Below are positions 1 to 5,043 of a DNA stretch of 6,153 nucleotides, piece by piece. A program made the position numbers and the translations under genes. The notes under the pieces are model-generated. The model was not told the DNA's origin. It did no database searches and was given only the letters and a program-made list of their open reading frames with translations. This DNA comes from Zymomonas sp. (GTDB taxonomy: Bacteria > Pseudomonadota > Alphaproteobacteria > Sphingomonadales > Sphingomonadaceae), in NCBI GenBank assembly GCA_027489105.1, contig JAIYAJ010000301.1:1-6153 (forward strand), read 5' to 3'. Positions within the stretch are counted from its first letter, which is position 1. The number at the start of each line of letters is the position of its first letter.

Positions 1-496
1 GGCAGCTCTTCGGATCGCCCTGCGGGCCGATCGGGCCGATCTTCACCGGGACCGGCGTCACCACCTCATAGGTGACGACCCGGTCGACCTGCGGCTTCCA
101 GTCATCGCGCACCGCAAGCCGCTCGCGTACGTCCTCGACGCTGGTGATCCGGTCGAATGTGCCGAAGCTGCCCGGCATTTCGGGCGTCTGCGTGCCACCT
201 ATCGCCATCTGGAAGCGCGTGCCGACGGGCAGGGTGCTGTCATAGGCGCTGTACCAGTCTGGCCAGGGGGAGGCCCCGCCGACCAGCAGTGCATAGGCCT
301 TGGTCGCGGCCTCATCGTTGGCATAGCGCCAGCGATTGGCATCCCACCAGATCTTGCCCGGCGGGCTGTCGAGCGAGTCGGCGCCCTTGCCGCAGGACGG
401 TGCCGGGACGGCGGCTGCCGTGCGTACGGTTCCGGTCTGCGCACAGGCCGCCGCCAGCAGCAGGAGCAACGGCGTCGCACGTTCGACGATCTTCAT
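1..496 (-). CDS. Exported or lipid-anchored protein, possible TNT-like (DUF4237) domain; C-terminus cut by window edge
   Basis: The minus strand is open from an ATG at 496 to the left edge, giving 165 residues and no stop. The N-terminus is a clear export signal: MKIVER, then five leucines (10-14), three alanines and Cys18. AAAC is an imperfect lipobox, so either a lipoprotein or ordinary Sec cleavage is possible. After a short linker comes a Trp-rich stretch (IWWDANRWRY, about 48-57), an LPVGTRF segment (about 91-97), and at the visible end VTYEVVTPVPVKIGPIGP. The last two resemble the 'LPxGT' strand and the 'YEVxKPLPVxxGPIAP' strand of TNT/DUF4237 NAD-glycohydrolase domains. That match is from memory, and the catalytic part expected further on is outside the window. 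Cys35 and Cys165 could form a disulfide after export. A G-rich stretch (TTGGGGG) upstream of the ATG is a modest ribosome binding site. The gene is certain as an exported protein; the family is tentative. Confidence 0.8.
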   Translation of the reverse strand, partial: MKIVERATPLLLLLAAACAQTGTVRTAAAVPAPSCGKGADSLDSPPGKIWWDANRWRYANDEAATKAYALLVGGASPWPDWYSAYDSTLPVGTRFQMAIGGTQTPEMPGSFGTFDRITSVEDVRERLAVRDDWKPQVDRVVTYEVVTPVPVKIGPIGPQGDPKSC

Positions 497-574
497 GTTT
501 CGTACCCCCAACAATTCCCCTGCGCTGTGATAGCTTGGGGTGGAGGGGTGAGGCGAGCCTCTTCGTGGGGCGGA

Positions 575-790
575 TCAGTCGCGCAAGCGGACGTCAGAAT
601 TGCCCCAGCGCGCGCGTTGGGCTCGTTCGCGCTGGACCTGGGCGGGGGACTTCATGGTCCGGAAACCGCGCGCATAGCGACGGCGGCGGCGCGCGCGCCA
701 GTCGTGGACGACAGCGATGACGACCCAGCCGAGGATCACCGATCCGAAGAGCGACAGCGCGCCCCATTGGATGATCGGTTCGTTGATCAC
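575..790 (-). CDS. Small single-pass membrane protein, unknown function
   Basis: This 71-residue protein starts at a GTG at 790, chosen because AAGGAG lies seven bases upstream, the best kind of ribosome binding site. One hydrophobic helix spans about residues 11-29 (LSLFGSVILGWVVIAVVHD). It is followed at once by a highly basic block (WRARRRRRYARGFR, 31-44) and a charged tail rich in Arg and Gln. By the positive-inside rule the tail should be cytoplasmic and the short N-terminus periplasmic. I do not recognise a family. It could be a small membrane-stress or assembly peptide, but nothing here shows that. It lies 78 bases upstream of the exported-protein gene on the same strand, so co-transcription is possible. 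The other frames across this stretch lack such a start signal and read as low-complexity Arg/Ala shadow peptides. Confidence 0.62.
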   Translation of the reverse strand: MINEPIIQWGALSLFGSVILGWVVIAVVHDWRARRRRRYARGFRTMKSPAQVQRERAQRARWGNSDVRLRD

Positions 791-832
791 TTCGCTGCTC
801 CTTGACTGGGTCCCAGGCTTCCGGGTGGTCCT

Positions 833-838
833 ATAATA
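833..838 (-). promoter_or_regulatory. Possible -10 box for the small membrane-protein gene
   Basis: In otherwise GC-rich DNA, the stretch 831-839 is AT-rich and reads TATTAT on the minus strand (and TATAAT on the plus strand at 832-837). On the minus strand it would give a leader of roughly 35 bases before the GTG at 790. A TTTACA hexamer at 865-860 could serve as a -35 box, but the spacing of 21 bases is too long for a standard sigma-70 promoter. The direction is therefore uncertain: a plus-strand reading would place the start site just before the inverted repeat at 860-891. Tentative. Confidence 0.3.
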
Positions 839-859
839 GCAGGCTGGCGGTGAAGCGGG

Positions 860-891
860 TGTAAACGACTGTAATGTGCAGCTCGTTTACA
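860..891. promoter_or_regulatory. Perfect inverted repeat, operator-like, in the divergent intergenic region
   Basis: TGTAAACGA (860-868) is mirrored exactly by TCGTTTACA (883-891) across a 14-base spacer. Inside the spacer CTG (869-871) and CAG (879-881) also pair, so a transcript would fold into a nine-pair stem, a one-base bulge, three more pairs and a seven-base loop. Neither strand has a T-run after it, so it is not a Rho-independent terminator. The half-sites look like binding sites for a dimeric repressor, and a further TGTAA sits at 870-874, ten bases (one helical turn) after the first. It lies between the minus-strand start at 790 and the plus-strand start at 1074, where it could control either or both. 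The regulator is unknown. Confidence 0.55.
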
Positions 892-926
892 ATTGCTCCG
901 TTGATGCCCCTTGAAAGCTGACAATG

Positions 927-1060
927 CCGCCTCATATCGGAGATGCGGGCCGGGCCCCTCTGGCGATCCTGCGGGATCGTGATGTCGGACCGCATCGGGT
1001 GATCTCGATGCCGGGTCCGGTTCCAAAACCCCGCGACAGGTCCCCCGATCGATCAGATCG
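927..1060 (+). promoter_or_regulatory. Hairpin-rich stretch upstream of the DUF465-like gene, possible structured 5' leader
   Basis: Four inverted repeats follow one another. At 927-948, CCGC+CTC pairs with GAG+GCGG around a six-base loop, with AT bulged. At 964-979, CGATCC and GGATCG flank a TGCG loop. At 986-1019, CGGACC+GCATCG pairs with CGATGC+GGTCCG around an eight-base loop, with CG bulged on the 3' side. At 1046-1060, CGATC and GATCG flank a five-base loop, directly before the AAGGGA ribosome binding site. A weak promoter candidate (TTGAAA at 911-916, TATCGG at 935-940) would start transcription just after the first hairpin. GC-rich DNA makes hairpins easily, so function is unproven. 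No known riboswitch class was recognised. Confidence 0.35.
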
Positions 1061-1073
1061 AAGGGAACCCGCA

Positions 1074-1247
1074 ATGTCCACCATGATGTACCGCCTGACC
1101 GATATCCGCCACCGGATCGAGGAAGAGATTCGATCGGAGCTGTCGCGCCGCTCGCCCAGCTTTCTGCGCCTTCTCCGCCTGCGCCGCCTTGACGCGCTGG
1201 TGCACGAGCGGCTGTCGATGCGACTCCGGACGCTGGCGCCGGGCTGA
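1074..1247 (+). CDS. DUF465/YdcH-like small helical protein
   Basis: The 57-residue product starts MSTMMYRLTDIRHRIEEEIR and is almost wholly helical, with many Arg, Leu and Glu. The pattern of an N-terminal helix with 'H+IEEEIR', a turn at 'RRSPSF' (25-30), and a second basic helix 'LLRLRRLDALVHERL' (33-47) matches the DUF465 (YdcH) family. That family is of unknown function, and small paralogs of this type are common in sphingomonads. The ATG at 1074 is chosen because AAGGGA sits seven bases upstream and because homologous sequence starts there. The frame stays open back to an ATG at 924, but that extension is Pro/Arg-rich with no good ribosome binding site and coincides with the hairpin-rich leader. 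The gene converges on the ABC1 kinase gene. It is a cytosolic protein; no function is assigned. Confidence 0.75.
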   Translation: MSTMMYRLTDIRHRIEEEIRSELSRRSPSFLRLLRLRRLDALVHERLSMRLRTLAPG

Positions 1248-1260
1248 GGCAGGGCTCAGC
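1243..1260. terminator. Inverted repeat spanning the two convergent stop codons, possible weak bidirectional terminator
   Basis: GCTGAG (1243-1248) and CTCAGC (1255-1260) form a six-pair stem with a six-base loop. One arm contains the TGA of the DUF465-like gene (1245-1247) and the other contains the complement of the TGA of the ABC1 kinase gene (1256-1258). There is no T-run on either side, so classical intrinsic termination is not supported. It may only slow polymerases or protect 3' ends. Confidence 0.3.
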
Positions 1261-2764
1261 GGAGTCCGATGGCTGCCGCGATCAGCGCCGATCCGGCAAA
1301 GATCGCCGCCGCAAGCCAGCGCAGCGTTCCGATAAGCGCAGAGGACGAGTCCGCTCGCGCGCTCGGCGCCGGCGCCTCAAGGCGCGCGACCGCCGCCCGA
1401 ATAAGGCGCGGCGCATCGTCGCCAGCGCGGAGCAGTTCGCGGCCGACCGACTCGAGGGTGGTTTTCCACCGCGCCGGCGACAGGCGGTGCATCGCGATGC
1501 GCAGGGTCGACCGCTCGATCGCCTGCGACAGGTCGAAATCGGGGACGATGCCCGACAGCACGCCGTCGATCGTCATCAGCGCCTTGAAGATCAGCAGCAG
1601 ATCGGCGGGCAGGACCAGCTTTTCGGCGCGCATGAGGGCCATGAAGTCGGCGACCATCGCCGCGAGCATTATGCGCTGTCCGCCATGCCGCGCGATCAGC
1701 CGGTTGGCGGTCCGGTGGATGTTGGCGGCGGGCACGACCCCGGTCGACCAGTGCTGCAGCACGCTCGCCAGTTCCTCTGGATCGGAGGTGGCGAACGAGC
1801 GGACGAAATCGATGAACTCTTCCCGGCGGCGCGGCGAGACATGGCCCAGCATGCCCAGGTCGAGCAGGGCGATCCGATTGCCCTCCAGGCACAGCAGGTT
1901 GCCGGGATGCGGATCGGCATGGAAGCGGCCGTTGATCAGCACCATGTCGAGGACGAGATCGGCGCCGAGTTCGGCGATCGCCTGCGGCTCTACGCCTATG
2001 CTGCGCAAAGCTTCGGCGCTGCTCGGCGGGACGCCGTCGACATGGTCCATGACGAGCAGCGTTTCCGACGTCCATTGCCAGTGGATCCCGGGCACCACCA
2101 CGCGCGGATCGTCGCGAAAGTCGGCGCGCAGGCGTTCGGCGTTGCGGCCCTCATTGGCGAAGTCAAGTTCCTCCAGCACGGCATCGGCCAGGCTGCGGAC
2201 GAGGTCGGTCGGGGCATAGCGGCACATCTCGGCGCTGCTCGCTTCCGCGATGGCCGCCAGCTGAGCGAGCAGGCGCAGATCGGCGCGCATCCGCCGATCT
2301 ATGCCGGGGCGACGGATCTTGAGGACGACCGGGCGCCCGTCATGCGTAGTCGCGCGATGAACCTGCGCCATCGATGCGGCTGCCAAAGGCTGGACGTCGA
2401 AGGATGCGAAGGCCTCTTCCGGTTGTTCTCCAAGAGCTTGTTCGACGATATTACGAATCTGTTCAAAGGGCAGGGTTGGGGCGCTGCTATGCAGCGTCTC
2501 CAGTTCGCCGATCCATTCGGGCGGCAGCAGGTCACTGCGGGTCGCGAGAATTTGACCCAGCTTGATGAAGGTCGGTCCCAGCGCCTCCAGCGCGAGACGG
2601 GTGCGGCGCGCTAGGCCATCGTCGCCAGGATCGCCGCCCTCCGATGCCGCGCGATCGAGACCGAGGCGCGAGAGCAGAACGCTCAAGCCGAAGCGCGAAG
2701 CGATACCCAGGATTTCGGCCAGACGCTCCCGGTCCCGCGCGGCGACCCGCAAACTCTGCAACAT
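1256..2764 (-). CDS. ABC1/AarF/UbiB-family atypical kinase
   Basis: The 502-residue protein has the hallmarks of the ABC1 (AarF, UbiB, COQ8) family of protein-kinase-like ATPases, which support ubiquinone or other isoprenoid lipid metabolism at the membrane. In order: the KxGQ motif in FIKLGQ (66-71), an alanine-rich nucleotide loop PLAAASMAQVH (126-136) in place of a P-loop, the lysine of VVLKIRRPG (149), ELDFANEGRN (199-208), the catalytic loop HADPHPGN (282-289), and the metal-binding motif read as LDLG (301-304), where the family more often has DFG. The C-terminus has one hydrophobic helix (about 477-500), whereas UbiB itself usually has two. The ATG at 2764 follows the upstream metallopeptidase stop by seven bases, so the two are probably translated from one mRNA. 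No ubiE neighbour is seen, so this may be an accessory paralog rather than the UbiB of ubiquinone synthesis; no symbol is given. Confidence 0.93.
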   Translation of the reverse strand: MLQSLRVAARDRERLAEILGIASRFGLSVLLSRLGLDRAASEGGDPGDDGLARRTRLALEALGPTFIKLGQILATRSDLLPPEWIGELETLHSSAPTLPFEQIRNIVEQALGEQPEEAFASFDVQPLAAASMAQVHRATTHDGRPVVLKIRRPGIDRRMRADLRLLAQLAAIAEASSAEMCRYAPTDLVRSLADAVLEELDFANEGRNAERLRADFRDDPRVVVPGIHWQWTSETLLVMDHVDGVPPSSAEALRSIGVEPQAIAELGADLVLDMVLINGRFHADPHPGNLLCLEGNRIALLDLGMLGHVSPRRREEFIDFVRSFATSDPEELASVLQHWSTGVVPAANIHRTANRLIARHGGQRIMLAAMVADFMALMRAEKLVLPADLLLIFKALMTIDGVLSGIVPDFDLSQAIERSTLRIAMHRLSPARWKTTLESVGRELLRAGDDAPRLIRAAVARLEAPAPSARADSSSALIGTLRWLAAAIFAGSALIAAAIGLR

Positions 2765-2771
2765 CGTCCGC

Positions 2772-3860
2772 TCAGCCGATCGCCCGGCCCGCCGCCTTGG
2801 CGATCAGCCGGTTCACATAGTCGATCTTGCCGGTGACAGCCGGCGACAGGTGGAAAGGATAGAGGTCGGGCTGGCCCATGCTGCGGTTGATCGTGTTGAG
2901 CGCGAAGCTCCACGGGATCATCTGCCGGCCCAGCGCCTCGGTCGAGGCGGTGTAGGGATCGAAATCGACATGGCCGGCGGGGGTGGCATCGGGGCCGTCG
3001 AGCGCGGCCATGCGCATGTCGAATCCACCGATCGAGGCGAGCGTGTCGACCATGTGCAGATAATGGGCGAAGGTCTCCGCGAAATCCTCCCACGGATGTG
3101 ACGTCGCATAGTAGCTGACATGCTCGTCGGTCCAGATCTTGGATCCCTGGGCGGCATAATGATCGGCGAGCGCCTGCGAATAATCGAGGCGGTCGTCGCC
3201 GAACACCGCGCGACAGGCCTCGAGCTCCGCGGGGTCGATTTCGACCAGCCGGGCCCAGTAATGATGGCCGACTTCATGGCGAAAATGTCCCAGCAGGGTG
3301 CGATAGGGCTCCCCCATCCGCGTTCGCGCCCGTTCGCGCTCCGCATCGTCCGCCTCGATCAGGTTGAGCGTGATGAGACCGTCGTCATGGCCGGTGTAGA
3401 CCTCCGGTTCGCCCTGTATCTCGGCTGAGGGGTCGTAGAGAAAGTCGAATGCAAGCCCCTGAATGTTGGCAGATTCTTGACCCTTGGTTTCCAGGGGGAG
3501 TCCAAGCTTGATCAGCGTGTGGAACAGGCGCCGCTTGGCGGCCTCGATGCGCGCCCAGCGTTCCGGCACCGTCGAAACGGTCAGGTCGGGTATGGTGTGG
3601 TTGTGACGGCACGCCCGGCAATAGGGGCTGTCGTCGGCCGCCGGGACCAGCCAGTTGCAAACGCCGTGATCGTCATTGTTCGCGCAGACGACCACGTCAC
3701 GTGCCTGGCCGCCCTCGCTGCGCCAGGTGGTTGCGCCGTCGCCCAGAAAGAGGAAGGCATCCACATCGGGGTCGTAGCCGAGGGTAAAGCCGCAGCCCGG
3801 ACACACCCGCGCCTCGAAATGGAGGGGGCGGTGGCAGTTCGGGCAGGGGAAAGGCGCCAT
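2772..3860 (-). CDS. Zinc-ribbon and HExxH putative zinc-binding metallopeptidase
   Basis: This 362-residue cytosolic protein belongs to the 'putative zinc-binding metallopeptidase' family (Peptidase_Mx type). Residues 6-23 form a zinc ribbon (Cys6, Cys9, Cys20, Cys23). A second four-cysteine set follows (Cys59, Cys68, Cys81, Cys84). A helical linker leads to the catalytic signature FRHEVGHHYW (193-202), with HExxH at 195-199. Downstream, SHPWEDFAETFAHYLHM (254-270) is the family's second signature; Glu262 is my candidate for the third zinc ligand. No signal peptide or membrane helix is seen. Substrate and biological role are not established. The ATG at 3860 is preferred, since the first zinc ribbon begins right after it. 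A TTG at 3923 would add 21 residues unlike the family start. The ribosome binding site is weak (GAG about 11 bases upstream). The gene probably leads an operon with the ABC1 kinase gene and is divergent from the J-protein gene. Confidence 0.9.
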   Translation of the reverse strand: MAPFPCPNCHRPLHFEARVCPGCGFTLGYDPDVDAFLFLGDGATTWRSEGGQARDVVVCANNDDHGVCNWLVPAADDSPYCRACRHNHTIPDLTVSTVPERWARIEAAKRRLFHTLIKLGLPLETKGQESANIQGLAFDFLYDPSAEIQGEPEVYTGHDDGLITLNLIEADDAERERARTRMGEPYRTLLGHFRHEVGHHYWARLVEIDPAELEACRAVFGDDRLDYSQALADHYAAQGSKIWTDEHVSYYATSHPWEDFAETFAHYLHMVDTLASIGGFDMRMAALDGPDATPAGHVDFDPYTASTEALGRQMIPWSFALNTINRSMGQPDLYPFHLSPAVTGKIDYVNRLIAKAAGRAIG

Positions 3861-3916
3861 GATGAGGGCAACTCGCTTGCAGTTGGAACGATCAGGCCGC
3901 AGAACGCGGGGCAGGC

Positions 3917-3933
3917 CGGGCAAGTTGCCGCCC
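3917..3933. repeat. Short palindrome in the divergent promoter region
   Basis: GGCAA and TTGCC (3919-3929) are mirrored around a central G, and the match extends to CGGG / CCCG with one extra base on the right side. It lies about 60 bases upstream of the metallopeptidase start and about 85 bases upstream of the J-protein start. It could be an operator for either gene, but it is short for a GC-rich genome. Confidence 0.25.
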
Positions 3934-3947
3934 GATCGATGTATTTT

Positions 3948-3988
3948 TCACTTGCGGAACGGCACGCCGGTACACATCTCACTTGTGG
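3948..3988 (+). repeat. Direct repeat TCACTTG(C/T)GG spaced 31 bases
   Basis: TCACTTGCGG (3948-3957) recurs as TCACTTGTGG (3979-3988), nine of ten bases identical. The starts are 31 bases apart, close to three turns of the helix, so both copies would face the same side of the DNA. The first copy carries a CTTG core like the -35 element of alphaproteobacterial heat-shock (sigma-32) promoters, with TACACA at 3971-3976 as a loose -10 candidate. That reading is speculative. The second copy is also the left arm of the hairpin at 3980-4005. Confidence 0.35.
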
Positions 3989-4005
3989 CATTTATGCAAC
4001 AGGTG
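3980..4005 (+). promoter_or_regulatory. Hairpin that could mask the ribosome binding site of the J-protein gene (RNA-thermometer-like)
   Basis: Bases 3980-3990 pair with 3995-4005 around a UUUA loop: ten pairs, including one G-U wobble (3983/4002), and a single G-A mismatch (3987/3998). The right arm ends in AGGTG (4001-4005), the best Shine-Dalgarno-like stretch before the ATG at 4016, ten bases away. A stem of marginal stability that buries the ribosome binding site is the layout of an RNA thermometer, and the downstream gene is a heat-shock-type co-chaperone. As DNA the same sequence is an imperfect palindrome and could equally be a protein-binding site. The transcription start is unknown. 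Confidence 0.4.
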
Positions 4006-4015
4006 CGACGTTAGG

Positions 4016-4996
4016 ATGACGACGACGACGATGGCTGATCTCTATTCGAAGCTGGGGCTGAAGCGCGGGGCGGACGAGGCCGAGATCAAGAAGGCTTATC
4101 GCAAGCTGGCGAAGGAGCTTCACCCCGATCGCAACAGCGAAAATCCCAAGGCAGCCGAGCGCTTTGCGGAGCTGACGGCCGCCTATGACCTGCTGTCGGA
4201 CCGCGACAAGCGCGCGCAATATGACCGGGGCGAGATCGACGAGCAGGGCAATCCGCGCGGGCCCTTCGGCTTTGGCGGGCGCGGCGGCGGCGGGTTCAAC
4301 CCCGGTGCGGGCCCGGGCGGCGCCAGTTTCGAGTTCGGCGACGGTGCGGACTTCGGCGATATCTTCGAAGGCATATTCGGCCGGTCGCGCGGCGCTGGCG
4401 CCGGTCCCGGCCCTGGTGCTGCCCGACGGGGCGGCTTCGGCGGCTTTGGTACACAGGGCGGCGGGCGCCCGATGCGCGGCGCGGACGTGTCCTACAAACT
4501 GAGCGTCCCCTTCGAAGATGCTGCCGCGCTCAAGCCGCAGCGGATCAGCCTGCCGAGCGGCAAGACGATCGACGTCAAGCTGCCCAATGGCGTCGAGACC
4601 GGCACCCAGATGCGGCTTGCCGGGCAGGGGGACGAGGGTCCGGGCGGGCGCGGCGACGCGATCGTCACGGTCGAACTGCGTCCGCACCGCTATTTCACCC
4701 GCGACGGCGACGACGTCCGGCTTGACCTGCCCGTCGCTCTGGAAGAGGCGGTGCTGGGCGAAAAGGTCCGCGTGCCGACCGTGGACGGCGCGGTCATGCT
4801 CGCTATCCCGAAGGGCACCACATCCGGCAAGACGCTGCGCCTGAAAGGCAAGGGTTTCCATCGCAAGGATGGCAGCCGCGGCGATCAGCTGGTCACGGTC
4901 ATGATCGATATTCCGCAGGGGGATGCGGAACTTGAAGCCTTTGTCGAGCGCTGGAGCGGCAAGGGCCAGCGCAATCCGCGCGCCCAGTTCGAATAG
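4016..4996 (+). CDS. Class II DnaJ/CbpA-like J-domain co-chaperone
   Basis: The 326-residue protein is an Hsp40 that would stimulate the ATPase of DnaK and hand it unfolded clients in the cytosol. The J domain covers about residues 8-71, with the essential HPD at 36-38 and helix II AYRKLAKEL before it. A long Gly/Phe/Pro/Ala-rich linker (about 80-155) contains DGADFGDIFEGIFG, the usual DIF-type motif. Two C-terminal substrate-binding barrels follow (about 160-315). There is no CxxCxGxG zinc finger and no cysteine at all, so it is class II like CbpA and not the main DnaJ; its length is close to CbpA's. The start is uncertain: ATG 4016 and ATG 4031 are in frame, separated by four ACG codons, and homology begins just after 4031. 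The gene is divergent from the metallopeptidase gene and precedes the YihY-family gene by 47 bases, probably in one operon. Confidence 0.94.
   Translation: MTTTTMADLYSKLGLKRGADEAEIKKAYRKLAKELHPDRNSENPKAAERFAELTAAYDLLSDRDKRAQYDRGEIDEQGNPRGPFGFGGRGGGGFNPGAGPGGASFEFGDGADFGDIFEGIFGRSRGAGAGPGPGAARRGGFGGFGTQGGGRPMRGADVSYKLSVPFEDAAALKPQRISLPSGKTIDVKLPNGVETGTQMRLAGQGDEGPGGRGDAIVTVELRPHRYFTRDGDDVRLDLPVALEEAVLGEKVRVPTVDGAVMLAIPKGTTSGKTLRLKGKGFHRKDGSRGDQLVTVMIDIPQGDAELEAFVERWSGKGQRNPRAQFE
4017..4031 (+). repeat. Short (ACG/GAC)n trinucleotide run between two candidate start codons
   Basis: ATG at 4016 is followed by a run of GAC/ACG triplets up to the second ATG at 4031, encoding MTTTTM. Slippage here would add or remove whole codons and keep the frame. 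If translation starts at 4031 the run is simply the end of the untranslated leader. Confidence 0.5.
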
Positions 4997-5043
4997 GCGA
5001 AGGAACGGGCGGGTGACGGCAGGGGTTTCGGGGCGGTTTCGCG

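Noticed and set aside
506..561. Terminator candidates between the small membrane-protein gene and the exported-protein gene (CCCCAA/TTGGGG at 506-540; GAGG/CCTC at 550-561)
   Set aside because: One has a 23-base loop and the other a four-pair stem, and neither is followed by a T-run on the minus strand.
157..805. Plus-strand frames at 157-720, 336-530 and 527-805
   Set aside because: They are antisense to the exported-protein gene and the small membrane-protein gene, and are Arg/Pro/Ser-rich without good start signals.
802..837. Plus-strand promoter TTGACT (802-807) with TATAAT (832-837)
   Set aside because: Each box is good alone but the 24-base spacing is too long for a sigma-70-type promoter, and the first box overlaps the ribosome binding site region of the minus-strand gene.
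787..1074. Minus-strand frame of 95 codons covering the divergent intergenic region
   Set aside because: Composition looks non-coding, it reads straight through the inverted repeat and hairpins, and it overlaps the start of the small membrane-protein gene, which has a far better ribosome binding site.
1269..2614. Long plus-strand open frames (316 and 375 codons) across 1269-2219 and 1487-2614
   Set aside because: They lie antisense to the ABC1 kinase gene, whose motifs are unmistakable. Their products are low-complexity Arg/Ala/Ser- or Gln/Gly/His-rich sequence of the kind GC-rich codon bias yields.
3992..4861. Minus-strand frame of 289 codons opposite the J-protein gene
   Set aside because: It is the antisense image of a well-supported J-domain gene and has no recognisable domain.
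5002..5027. Possible EcfG general-stress promoter (GGAAC, 17 bases, GGTT) before the YihY-family gene
   Set aside because: The second element should be CGTT, and the implied leader would be very short. GGAAC at 3885-3889 and 3956-3960 also lack a CGTT partner at 16-17 bases.
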